A stretch of 27,487 bases of DNA. Source: Sphingobium sp. (GTDB lineage: Bacteria > Pseudomonadota > Alphaproteobacteria > Sphingomonadales > Sphingomonadaceae). The stretch is taken from contig NZ_QFOA01000044.1 of NCBI RefSeq assembly GCF_003248505.1, positions 1 to 27,487 on the forward strand, in the 5' to 3' direction. Both the position numbers and the translations under genes were made by a program. Positions 7,318-15,008 of this stretch are shown one piece after another. Below the pieces are notes generated by a model. It ran no database searches, had not been told where the DNA came from, and was given only the letters and a program-made list of their open reading frames with translations. Each line of letters opens with the position of its first letter. The first letter of the stretch is position 1.

Positions 7318-8928
7318 ATGGCGATCCTGCCGGGGGATGCGGAACGATACCGCACCCTGTTCGAAACCATGGACGACGGCTTTTGCATCATCGAATTCTT
7401 CGATGGCCCGCACGGACCGCTCAGCGACTATATCCATGTCGAAGCCAACGCCGCCTATGAACGCCATGCCGGCATCTCCGATGTCGTGGGGCGCAAGTTG
7501 CGCGAAATGGTGCCGGACGAAGCCGATGGCTGGGTCGAACTTTATGGGTCGGTGCTGCACACCGGAAAGCCGATCCGTTTCGAGCGGGAACTCGTCGCGA
7601 CCGGGCATCATCTCGAAGTGCATAGTTTTCGCGTCGGCCCGTTCGAAAACCGGCAAGTCGCGGTCTTGTTCAAGGACATCACCGACCGGGTGGGCGCACA
7701 GCGCGCGCAGCAGGAACTGCACCAGACGCTCGAAGCGCGCGTCGCCGCTGCGCTCGCCGAACGCGAGGAGGTCGAAAGCGCGCTGCGACAGGCGCAGAAG
7801 ATGGAGGCGGTGGGGCAGTTGACCGGCGGCCTCGCCCACGATTTCAACAATCTCCTCGCCGGTATTTCCGGCGCGTTCGAAATGATCGGCGTCCGCCTGG
7901 CGCAGGGGCGGGTGGAGGATGTCGAACGCTATCTGTCGGCGGGGCAGGGGGCGACCCGTCGGGCCGCAGCGCTCACCCACCGCCTGCTTGCGTTTTCCCG
8001 CCGCCAGACGCTCTCGCCCAAGCCCATCGTCATCAACCGGTTGCTGGGCGAGCTGTCCGAACTGGTGTGCCGCACCGTGGGACCGCAGATCGAAGTGCAG
8101 ACCATCGCCGCCAGCGGCCTGTGGCCCGCGCTGGTGGACGCCAACCAGCTTGAAAACGCGCTGCTGAACCTGTGCATCAATGCACGCGATGCGATGCCGG
8201 GCGGTGGCAAGATCACCATCGAAACCGCCAATCGCTGGCTCGACGATCGGACTGCGCGCGAACATGGGCTGACGGCGGGACAATATGTCACGGTCTGCAC
8301 CAGCGACACCGGCACCGGCATCGACAAGGCGACGCTGGAAAGAGTGTTCGACCCCTTCTTCACCACCAAGCCCATCGGGCAGGGTACGGGCCTAGGCCTC
8401 TCGATGGTCTATGGTTTTGCGAGGCAGAGCAACGGCCATGTCCGCATCTATTCCGAAGTTGGGCACGGCACGATGGTATGCATCTATCTTCCGCGCCATC
8501 GCGGCGATGAGGAGGAGGATGTGCCCGTCTATGTCGAAAGCGCGCTTGCGGCGGAATCGGACCAGACCGTGCTCGTCATCGACGACGAACCGTCGGTGCG
8601 GATGCTGGTCTGCGACGCGCTAAGCGACCTTGGCTTTCATTGTCTTGAGGCGGGCGACGGCCCCGCCGGTCTTCGCATCCTCGAATCGCGGACGCGGATC
8701 GACCTGCTCGTGACCGATGTCGGCTTGCCCGGCGGGCTCAACGGGCGGCAGGTCGCGGATGCCGCGCGCGAACTGCGTCCGGACCTGCGTGTGCTCTTCA
8801 TCACCGGCTATGCCGAAAATGCCGTCCTCAACCACGGCCATATCGAACCGGGCATGGAGGTGCTGACCAAGCCCTTTGCCGTCGACGAACTGCGCCGCCG
8901 CGTCGCCATCCTGTCGCGGCCCGAATAG
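7318..8928 (+). CDS. PAS-containing hybrid histidine kinase
   Basis: 536 residues from ATG 7318, preceded by AGGGG. An in-frame GTG at 7279 has no better signal. No membrane segment is seen, so the protein is likely cytoplasmic. A PAS-like sensor occupies about 8-125 (YRTLFETMDDGFCIIEFF; VLFKDITDR at its end). A coiled coil runs from about 126 to 160. The phosphoacceptor is H174 in GGLAHDFNN. The ATPase domain has N-box NLCINARDAM, DTGTGI, FFTTKP and GQGTGLGLS. The C-terminal receiver (about 416-530) has I421/D422/D423, acceptor D467 in VTDVGLPG, T496 and K518. Its catalytic core is clearly paralogous to the kinase at 638-2626, but the sensory part differs. The signal is unknown; PAS domains of this kind may bind flavin, haem or small ligands, and no flavin-type cysteine motif was recognised. 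Confidence 0.92.
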   Translation: MAILPGDAERYRTLFETMDDGFCIIEFFDGPHGPLSDYIHVEANAAYERHAGISDVVGRKLREMVPDEADGWVELYGSVLHTGKPIRFERELVATGHHLEVHSFRVGPFENRQVAVLFKDITDRVGAQRAQQELHQTLEARVAAALAEREEVESALRQAQKMEAVGQLTGGLAHDFNNLLAGISGAFEMIGVRLAQGRVEDVERYLSAGQGATRRAAALTHRLLAFSRRQTLSPKPIVINRLLGELSELVCRTVGPQIEVQTIAASGLWPALVDANQLENALLNLCINARDAMPGGGKITIETANRWLDDRTAREHGLTAGQYVTVCTSDTGTGIDKATLERVFDPFFTTKPIGQGTGLGLSMVYGFARQSNGHVRIYSEVGHGTMVCIYLPRHRGDEEEDVPVYVESALAAESDQTVLVIDDEPSVRMLVCDALSDLGFHCLEAGDGPAGLRILESRTRIDLLVTDVGLPGGLNGRQVADAARELRPDLRVLFITGYAENAVLNHGHIEPGMEVLTKPFAVDELRRRVAILSRPE

Positions 8929-8936
8929 AAGGGGGC

Positions 8937-9716
8937 TCAGCCGAACAGGTAGAGGTGAATGGGGTTTTTGGAATCGATCAGCATCTTGGCGGTCAGTGCC
9001 AGCGACATGAGGATCAGCAGCGGCTTGATGAGCCGCGATCCGAACCGCATCGCAAGGTGCGACCCGATCTGCCCGCCCGCAATGCTCCCCACCGCCATGG
9101 CAAGGCCCGCGACCCAGATGACGTGACCGCCCGCCAGCATCGTCAGCAGCCCGGCGACGTTGCTGGCGAAATTGGCCGCCTTGGTCTGGGCGGTCGCCCG
9201 CAGCAGCGACAGTCCGCCGAGGGCCAGGAAGATGGTGGTATAGAAAGCGCCCGCGCCCGGGCCGAAGAAACCGTCGTAGAACCCGATGACCCCGACCAGC
9301 CCCGAAAGTGCGCCGATCCCGACCCGTGCATGGCGATCCGCTTCGCCCAACTTGGGCGACAAGGTGAAATAGCCCGCGATCAGGATCAGCAGCGCGGGCA
9401 TCAGTCCCGCCAGGATCGACGGGTCGACTCGCTGCAAAAGCCACGCCCCGCCCACCGATCCTGCGAAGGCGGCGATCACCGGCCATTTGTAGGTGGCAAG
9501 GTCCATATGCCCCTTGCGCGCATAGGCGACGCATGCGCCGAACGTACCGAAGCAGCTTTGCAGCTTGTTGGTCGCCACCGCCTGCACCGGCGGAATGCCT
9601 GCCGCCATCAGCGCGGGCAGGGTGATGAGCCCGCCGCCGCCCGCCATCGCGTCGATGCACCCCGCCATTAGCGCGGCGGTCATCAGGAAGGCAATCGTTT
9701 CGGGCGACAGGATCAT
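8937..9716 (-). CDS. TauE/SafE family permease
   Basis: 259 residues, almost entirely hydrophobic with about 7-8 predicted membrane segments. It carries the family repeat near the N-terminus (AGGGGLITLPALMAAGIPPVQAVATNKLQS) and the second-half equivalent (GFFGPGAGAFYT...AANFASNVAGL). Members (UPF0721, TauE/SafE/YfcA) export or import small organic anions such as sulfite, sulfoacetate or related compounds. The substrate cannot be read from sequence, and no sulfur-metabolism gene is adjacent. It is convergent with the kinase gene, with only 8 nt between stops. ATG 9716 is the clear start, immediately before the first membrane helix. Confidence 0.9.
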   Translation of the reverse strand: MILSPETIAFLMTAALMAGCIDAMAGGGGLITLPALMAAGIPPVQAVATNKLQSCFGTFGACVAYARKGHMDLATYKWPVIAAFAGSVGGAWLLQRVDPSILAGLMPALLILIAGYFTLSPKLGEADRHARVGIGALSGLVGVIGFYDGFFGPGAGAFYTTIFLALGGLSLLRATAQTKAANFASNVAGLLTMLAGGHVIWVAGLAMAVGSIAGGQIGSHLAMRFGSRLIKPLLILMSLALTAKMLIDSKNPIHLYLFG

Positions 9717-9771
9717 CGGCGTTGCGGCTCGCTCGTCAGACCCTGGCGGGCGCGGAATGGACGAAAGGCTG

Positions 9772-9791
9772 AACGGGCGGTGCGGCCCGTT
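9772..9791 (-). terminator. Stem-loop after polyprenyl synthase gene
   Basis: AACGGGC (9772-9778) and GCCCGTT (9785-9791) form a perfect 7-bp stem with a 6-nt loop, 3 nt beyond the stop codon of the minus-strand gene. No U-tract follows on the minus strand, so this is a weak or Rho-assisted terminator, or an mRNA 3'-end stabiliser. Confidence 0.4.
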
Positions 9792-9794
9792 TCC

Positions 9795-10823
9795 TCAATA
9801 GGCGCGCGCGATGGCGAATTCGACCGCTTCGGTAAGGGCCGCTTTCGCCCGGCCCGCATCGAACATGCCGAGCGCATCGATGGCACGCTGCCCGTAATGC
9901 CGCGCCCGTGCGAGCGTATCGGCAATAGCCCCGGTACGGCGCAGCAGGCCCGTGGCATGGGCCAGGTCTTCCTCGCCGATCCGGTGTCCCGCAATGGCGG
10001 ACTTCCAGAAGGCGCGATCCTCGTCGTTGCCGCGCGCGTAAGCCAGGATCACCGGCAACGTCACCTTGCCGTCGCGGAAATCGTCGCCCGCATCCTTGCC
10101 CATCGTCGCGCCGTCCGATTCGTAATCGATGGCGTCGTCGATCAACTGGAACGCGATGCCGAGGTTGCGGCCATAGACGTCGAGCGCCTGTTCCTCCGCC
10201 TCGCTGCGTCCGGCGACGACGGCGGAAATGCGGCAGGCGGCAGCGAAGAGCGCGGCGGTCTTCGCCCCGATGATGTCGAGATACTGCTCCTCGCTCGTGT
10301 CGATCTTGCGCTGGGCGGTCAGTTGGTTGACCTCGCCTTCCGCGATGATCGCCGAAGCGCCGGACAGGATTTTGAGCACCTTGAGCGACTCTGCCTCGAC
10401 CATCAGCTCGAAGGAGCGGGAGAAGAGGAAGTCGCCCACCAGCACGCTGGCGCTGTTGCCCCAGATGATGTTGGCGGTTTTGCGACCCCGGCGCAGGCCC
10501 GACCCGTCGACCACATCGTCGTGCAGCAGGGTTGCAGTGTGAATGAATTCGACCGCAGCGGCGAGCTTGTAGTGGCGGCTCCCCGCATAGCCCACAAGGT
10601 CGGCGCAGGCGAGTGTCAGCATGGGGCGCAACCGCTTGCCGCCGCCTGCGATCAGGTGTCCGGCCAGTTCGGGGATCAGCGGTATGCGCGACTGCATCCG
10701 ATCCAGAATCACCGCGTTCACCTGGTTCATGCCATCTGCGACGAGGCTCATGATCGGGGTGAGCGATGGTTCCGCTTTCGCGCGGCCGATGGGGTGGACG
10801 TTGCCGGGGGCGGGTGCGGTCAT
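9795..10823 (-). CDS. Polyprenyl (octaprenyl/decaprenyl) diphosphate synthase
   Basis: 342 residues from ATG 10823. It is a trans-prenyltransferase that chain-elongates isoprenyl diphosphates with IPP to make the ubiquinone side chain; sphingomonads use Q-10, so decaprenyl is likely. First Asp-rich motif DDVVD is in LLHDDVVDGSGLRRG, and the second, DDAID, is in FQLIDDAIDYE. GGGKRLRP (near the N-terminus), the KTA(A)LF segment and GDDFRDGKVTLP are all present. In-frame ATGs at 10847 and 10835 would add 8 or 4 residues; 10823 was chosen because a purine-rich GGGCCGGG precedes it and the family starts there, but this is uncertain. Product chain length is not readable with confidence. It is divergent from the chorismate mutase gene. 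Confidence 0.93.
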   Translation of the reverse strand: MTAPAPGNVHPIGRAKAEPSLTPIMSLVADGMNQVNAVILDRMQSRIPLIPELAGHLIAGGGKRLRPMLTLACADLVGYAGSRHYKLAAAVEFIHTATLLHDDVVDGSGLRRGRKTANIIWGNSASVLVGDFLFSRSFELMVEAESLKVLKILSGASAIIAEGEVNQLTAQRKIDTSEEQYLDIIGAKTAALFAAACRISAVVAGRSEAEEQALDVYGRNLGIAFQLIDDAIDYESDGATMGKDAGDDFRDGKVTLPVILAYARGNDEDRAFWKSAIAGHRIGEEDLAHATGLLRRTGAIADTLARARHYGQRAIDALGMFDAGRAKAALTEAVEFAIARAY

Positions 10824-10857
10824 GACCCGGCCCATGTGGCGGCGCATCCTGCGAAAG

Positions 10858-10875
10858 GCAAGCCTAATAGCTTGC
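10858..10875. repeat. Inverted repeat in divergent promoter region
   Basis: GCAAGC-CTAATA-GCTTGC is a perfect 6-bp inverted repeat with a 6-nt spacer, between the divergent polyprenyl synthase and chorismate mutase genes. It could be an operator. Arms this short also arise by chance. Confidence 0.3.
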
Positions 10876-10928
10876 GCCCGGCGTCGGAAGCGGCAAAAAG
10901 CGCGCTATCTGGAACCGGAGGCTCCTTC

Positions 10929-11207
10929 ATGGACGATACACTCAAGCGCTATCGCGAAAGCATCGACAATATCGACGCGGCGCTGGTGTTCATGCTCGCC
11001 GAACGGTTCAAGATTACCCAGGCCGTGGGCGAACATAAGGCGACGCACGACCTGCCGCCCGCCGATCCGGGCCGCGAGGAACGGCAGGTCGCCCGCTTGC
11101 GGCAGCTGGCCGCCGACGCGAAGCTCGACCCCGATTTTACCGAAAAATTCCTGCGCTTCATCATCGACGAGGTGATCCGTCACCACGAACGCCTGCGCGA
11201 AGGCTGA
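10929..11207 (+). CDS. Chorismate mutase, AroQ type
   Basis: 92 residues, an all-helical stand-alone AroQ domain converting chorismate to prephenate for phenylalanine and tyrosine synthesis in the cytosol. The pattern RYRESIDNIDAALVFMLAERFKITQAVGEHKATHDLPPADPGREERQVARL shows the expected first-helix Arg, the Ile-Asp-x-x-Asp-x-x-Leu signature, the K of GEHKA and the R-E-x-Q/R region of helix 2. The final helix is FLRFIIDEVIRHHERL. GGAGG at 10917-10921, 7 nt before ATG 10929, fixes the start. It stops 4 nt from the stop of the convergent EamA gene. No other aromatic amino acid gene is adjacent. Confidence 0.93.
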   Translation: MDDTLKRYRESIDNIDAALVFMLAERFKITQAVGEHKATHDLPPADPGREERQVARLRQLAADAKLDPDFTEKFLRFIIDEVIRHHERLREG

Positions 11208-11211
11208 CGCG

Positions 11212-12111
11212 TCAGGCCCCTTCCGCCGCTTCGAGCGGCTGGGGCTTGCGCCCTCCCGACCGGCCCAGCAGCACGCCGCCCAGCGCCAAAGCGAAGCCGA
11301 CGATCTGCACAGGCCCCAGCCGCTCGCCGAACAGCGCCCACGCCTCGACCGCGGCCAGCGGCGGCACGAGCAGAAGCAGCATCGACATGCGCGTCGGCCC
11401 CTGGTGCCGCACCATCCATACGAGCAGGCTGAGCGCGCCGATGGACAGGCCGAACACCGACCAGCCAAGGCTCAGCCACAGAACCGGATCATTGTCCCAC
11501 CGCCATTCGCCCGCGATCAGCGTCGCGGCGATGGCGACAATCGCGCCGCCCAGATTTTGCGCCGCGCCAGACATCAGGATGGGATCGCCCGCTATCGCGC
11601 CGCGCTGGATCAACGTGCCGCCGGTCATGGCGACGATCGCGCACAGCCCCGCGACGGCGGGAACGATGGGCACGCCGCTCGCCCCGCTTCGCTCGATGGC
11701 GGGCAACAGCACGCAGGTGACCCCGGCGATCGCGATAGCCAGGCCCGCCCACGCCCGCCCCGGCAGGCGTTCGTTCAGCAGGGCGACGCTCGCCACCGCG
11801 ACCATCAGCGGTTGGGTCGCGCCCAGCAGGGACATGATCCCCGCCGGCATCCCGGCGCTGACGGCCCACCATCCGATGGTGAGGTACAGCCCGTGCAACA
11901 TCGCGCCTGCGGCCAGATGCTGGCCCAGTCGCCGCCCGCGCGGCCAGCGCTGCCCCGCCACCGCCGCCGCGCCCGCCAGCAGGGCTGTCGTCAGGACGAG
12001 GCGCAGCGCCAGGACCATTTCCGGCGCGGCATGGGGCGCGACCGCGCGCGCAACGATGAACCCGGTCGACCAGATGAGGACGAAAAGGACAGAAGCGATC
12101 AGGCCGAACAT
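11212..12111 (-). CDS. EamA/DMT family transporter
   Basis: 299 residues with about ten hydrophobic helices arranged as two EamA repeats. The first repeat has LIWSTGFIVARAVAPHAAPEMVLALRL and ends LLGATQPLMVAVASVALLNERL. The second contains GALSLLVWMVRHQGPTRMSMLLLLVPPLAAVEAWALFGERL. The two LxPxxA...GE/NERL halves are the drug/metabolite transporter hallmark. It probably exports a metabolite or takes up a small organic compound at the inner membrane; the substrate is not inferable. ATG 12111 is the start. It lies 65 nt downstream of the DAGK-domain gene on the same strand and may be its operon partner. Confidence 0.9.
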   Translation of the reverse strand: MFGLIASVLFVLIWSTGFIVARAVAPHAAPEMVLALRLVLTTALLAGAAAVAGQRWPRGRRLGQHLAAGAMLHGLYLTIGWWAVSAGMPAGIMSLLGATQPLMVAVASVALLNERLPGRAWAGLAIAIAGVTCVLLPAIERSGASGVPIVPAVAGLCAIVAMTGGTLIQRGAIAGDPILMSGAAQNLGGAIVAIAATLIAGEWRWDNDPVLWLSLGWSVFGLSIGALSLLVWMVRHQGPTRMSMLLLLVPPLAAVEAWALFGERLGPVQIVGFALALGGVLLGRSGGRKPQPLEAAEGA

Positions 12112-12176
12112 GCCCGGCTAGTGGCGCAAGTGCAGGCCGATGTCGAGCGGGGCGATGGCGGCGGGGGAGGGGCGAT

Positions 12177-13145
12177 TCAGGCCGCGAGGCGCAGGAACGG
12201 CACCGGCTGCGTGGAGCGCAGGACGATGGGCTTGCCCTCCGACGCTTCGAACAGTTCGCCGTCCAGGATGACGCTGCTCCTGTCCCCCTCGATACGGATC
12301 ATGTCGCCCTGTTCCAGATGGATGCCCTCCATCCGCGCTTTGCCGATGCGGCGAAACAGGCTGCCCCAGACGAGGCGCATCAGGGCGGCGACGCTCTGGT
12401 CCACCGCCATCAGCTTCATCGTCCCGCGCCCGCCGCCGCCCGTCTGCACGCCCAGCAGCAGCTTTTCCAGCGTGGTGACGATGAGGACGGAAAAGCGCCC
12501 GGCCAGTTGCCCGTCGCGGATGAGGCTGATGCGCACCGGCTTGCTCGACGGCGGCAGGAAGCGCGCGCGGACGCCGAACAGCAGGGAAAAGACCACCGCC
12601 AGCGCGGTGATGAAGTGGCTAAGGCCGTTCGACAGGCCCAGCGGATAAATCTGGTTGCGGCAATAGAGCATCGTGTCGGCAAGGCCCGCTCCCCCTAAGA
12701 ACATGCCCAGCACCGGCCGCGTCTCGGCCTCGCCGTCCGACAGCGCGATCAGTTCGCGCGCGACGACATGGTCCTCGACACCCGACTTGGCGATGTCGAG
12801 AATACGCTCCAGCGCCTTGATCGGATCGCCATGGATGCCGAGGTCGAGGGCAATGAGGTTGGTCTTGCCGTTGGGCAGCACAGCGATCGGCGGTGCCCGG
12901 CCCTTAAAATGCTCGCCCTGATACAGCTCGGTCAGCGAGGCCTGCACCGTGCCGTCGCCGCCGTTGATGACGATGACGGCGGGGTTCACGCGCGCGATGG
13001 TCTGGAATGCGCGCCCGATCTGGTCGACATGCTCCACTTCGTAATGGAAGATGTCGGGATTGTTCGCGCAATAGCTGCGCACGCGCGGCAGCGTCTGCCG
13101 GTTGCCCGTGGACTTGGGATTGGACAGGAGCGCGACGCAGACCAT
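12177..13145 (-). CDS. DAGK-catalytic-domain lipid kinase
   Basis: 322 residues. The diacylglycerol kinase catalytic domain is shown by VALLSNPKSTGN at the N-terminus and the ATP-binding VIVINGGDGTVQASL at 57-71, followed by PPIAVLPNGKTNLIALDLG. The C-terminal half has the beta-sandwich typical of the YegS/DgkB/sphingosine-kinase fold, ending with a DGELFEA segment. The canonical third motif, usually PxGTxND/NxxA, reads PNGKTNLIA. Substrates of this family include diacylglycerol, sphingoid bases and ceramide. In this sphingolipid-making lineage a sphingoid or ceramide substrate is possible but not shown by sequence. The gene follows the DUF2141 gene by 8 nt on the same strand, indicating an operon. 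Start ATG 13145 leads directly into the first beta-strand. Confidence 0.88.
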   Translation of the reverse strand: MVCVALLSNPKSTGNRQTLPRVRSYCANNPDIFHYEVEHVDQIGRAFQTIARVNPAVIVINGGDGTVQASLTELYQGEHFKGRAPPIAVLPNGKTNLIALDLGIHGDPIKALERILDIAKSGVEDHVVARELIALSDGEAETRPVLGMFLGGAGLADTMLYCRNQIYPLGLSNGLSHFITALAVVFSLLFGVRARFLPPSSKPVRISLIRDGQLAGRFSVLIVTTLEKLLLGVQTGGGGRGTMKLMAVDQSVAALMRLVWGSLFRRIGKARMEGIHLEQGDMIRIEGDRSSVILDGELFEASEGKPIVLRSTQPVPFLRLAA

Positions 13146-13153
13146 CTATACGC

Positions 13154-13648
13154 TCACATATATTGCAGGGTTATGGTGATCTTCGTCACGCCAGCCCCCG
13201 CTTCGAATGCCGCCTTCTCAACGCCCGGCTTGCCGAGGTTGAAGATGGAGAGCCTGGGATTGTTCGAAAATCCGCCGCCGTCGCGGGATATGTCGGTCTT
13301 GCCGTTGCCGTCGCGGTCGTGACGCACGGCGATGGCATAGCGGCCCTGATGCGGCACCGGCACGCAAAAGCGCATCGCGCCGTCGCGCGGCCTGACGTCG
13401 GTTTCGATTCGCGTCAGCCATTCGCCCTTCGTCAGCCATGCGGCCTTGGTGGCGGGATAGGATTGCACGCGCACCTTGCCGGTGGGAGCGGCAAAGCCGC
13501 GCACGTCGACCAGCACCGCCGGCCCCTTTGCATTGGGGCCGCAGCGTTCGAGATCGTTGGGGATTTCCTGCCCATGGGCCATCGCCGGAACGGACGAAAA
13601 CGCCGCAACCGCCGACATCAGACCCAGTGCAACTTTCAACATGACCAT
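13154..13648 (-). CDS. Secreted DUF2141 protein
   Basis: 164 residues with a clear Sec signal peptide: a basic start, hydrophobic VALGLMSAVAAFSSVPAMA and predicted cleavage after residue 24 (AMA-HG). The mature part has the DUF2141 features: V.V.GF..PTGKVRVQSYPAT near the middle, then CVPVPHQGRYAIAVRHDRDGNGK and GGGFSNNPRLSIF. The D-x-D-x-N-G-K stretch looks like a loop capable of binding calcium, and the fold is predicted all-beta. Two cysteines (C36 and the C of RFCVPV) could form a disulfide in the periplasm. Function is unknown. An in-frame ATG at 13642 is an alternative; AGGAG precedes both. It is the first gene of the pair with the lipid kinase. Confidence 0.87.
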   Translation of the reverse strand: MVMLKVALGLMSAVAAFSSVPAMAHGQEIPNDLERCGPNAKGPAVLVDVRGFAAPTGKVRVQSYPATKAAWLTKGEWLTRIETDVRPRDGAMRFCVPVPHQGRYAIAVRHDRDGNGKTDISRDGGGFSNNPRLSIFNLGKPGVEKAAFEAGAGVTKITITLQYM

Positions 13649-13670
13649 CAGACTCCTGGAAGCTATAGCC

Positions 13671-13687
13671 GACCGGATATGACCGGA
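13671..13687. repeat. Tandem GACCGGA direct repeat, one helical turn apart
   Basis: GACCGGA occurs at 13671-13677 and again at 13681-13687, exactly 10 bp apart, in the 132-bp divergent region between the DUF2141 gene and lptF. Same-face spacing is typical of a regulator or response-regulator dimer site. No known regulator is assigned. Confidence 0.35.
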
Positions 13688-13780
13688 CGGCGAACCCCTG
13701 TTCGGCCCCGCAGACTTAACTCATTGGCATATGGGATCGGTTTGCGGCCAAATCATGGTGATGGGACGACGACTTAGAGA

Positions 13781-15004
13781 ATGCTGACCGCCACCGACCG
13801 CTACCTCGCCCGGCTGATCGCGCTGCCCATGCTGGGCTCCCTCGTGATCGCAGCGATGCTGTTCCTGCTCGACAAGATGCTGAGCCTGTTCGACTTCGTC
13901 GCCGCGCAGGGCGGACCGGTCAGCGTGGTGTGGCGAATGCTTGCCAGCATGCTGCCCGAATATATGTCGCTGGCGATTCCCATCGGCCTGATGCTCGGCA
14001 TCCTGCTCGCCTTCCGTAAGCTCGCGACCACATCGGAACTCGATGTGATGCGCGCGGTGGGCCTTTCCTACGGTCGCCTGCTGCGCGTTCCCTATATGTA
14101 TGCCATCGCGCTCGCGCTCATCAATTTCGGCATCGTCGGCTTCGTCCAGCCGCTCTCGCGCCACGCCTATGAGGCGCTCCGTTTCGAACTGCGGTCGGGC
14201 GCTCTGGGCGCGTCGATCAAGGTCGGGGAATTCACGACGCTGGGCAAGCGGATGACATTGCGCATCGAACGCAGCAAGGAAGAGGGGCGCAATCTTCAGG
14301 GCATCTTCGTACGCGCGGTCAGCCGCAACGGTCAGTCGGTCGCGGTGACGGCGGAGCAGGGCACCTTCCTCGCCACCGACGACCCCGACGTCATCATCTT
14401 TCGCCTGCGCAACGGCGTGCTGGTCAACGACGGCCCCAAATACAAGACGCCGCGAATCCTCTCCTTCTCCAGCCACGACCTGCCCATCGACCTGCCGCAG
14501 ATCGAGCGTTTCCGGGGCCGCGACAACGACCGGGAAAAGACGATTCCGGAACTGATGGTGATCGGCAAGAGCCAGGAAACGCCGCCCAAGCTCAAGGACG
14601 AGGTGCGCGCCAACTTCCACTTCCGCATGGTGGAGGTCGTGTTCATGCTGCTGTTGCCGCTCGCCGCGCTCGCCTTCGCGATCCCGCCGAAGCGATCGAC
14701 CTCCGCGCTCGGCGTTTTCCTGTCGATCATCTTCATCGTCACTTATCACAAGATCAACCAATATGGCGAAAGCGTGGGCGCGCTGGGCCGGATCGATCCG
14801 ATCGTCGCGCTATGGGGGCCGTTCCTGCTCGCCTCCGCGCTGGTGTTGTGGATGTATCATGTGCTTGCCCACCGACCCGGCGGGCAACCGACCGCCGCGC
14901 TCGAATATGCGTTCGGCAAACTCGGCAAGCAGGTGGTGCGCCTGATGCGCCTGGGTCGCCGCCGCAGCGGCGCCGAACCGCCAGCCGCGGAAGGAGCGGC
15001 CTGA
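13781..15004 (+). CDS. lptF: Lpt ABC transporter permease LptF
   Basis: 407 residues of the YjgP/YjgQ permease family, the inner-membrane part of the LptB2FGC exporter that extracts lipopolysaccharide or equivalent glycolipid and feeds it to the periplasmic bridge. Two N-terminal-half membrane helices surround LVIAAMLFLLDKMLSLFDF, and the helices around LAIPIGLMLGILLAFRKLATTSELDVMRAVGLSYGRLL hold the coupling helix to LptB. A large periplasmic beta-jellyroll follows (about 135-275), then three C-terminal helices. The next gene lptG starts 4 nt after the stop, so the two are co-translated. ATG 13781 is preceded only by a weak AGAGA. Because sphingomonads are known for glycosphingolipids in place of LPS, the physiological cargo here may be unusual. 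Confidence 0.94.
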   Translation: MLTATDRYLARLIALPMLGSLVIAAMLFLLDKMLSLFDFVAAQGGPVSVVWRMLASMLPEYMSLAIPIGLMLGILLAFRKLATTSELDVMRAVGLSYGRLLRVPYMYAIALALINFGIVGFVQPLSRHAYEALRFELRSGALGASIKVGEFTTLGKRMTLRIERSKEEGRNLQGIFVRAVSRNGQSVAVTAEQGTFLATDDPDVIIFRLRNGVLVNDGPKYKTPRILSFSSHDLPIDLPQIERFRGRDNDREKTIPELMVIGKSQETPPKLKDEVRANFHFRMVEVVFMLLLPLAALAFAIPPKRSTSALGVFLSIIFIVTYHKINQYGESVGALGRIDPIVALWGPFLLASALVLWMYHVLAHRPGGQPTAALEYAFGKLGKQVVRLMRLGRRRSGAEPPAAEGAA

Positions 15005-15008
15005 CCTC

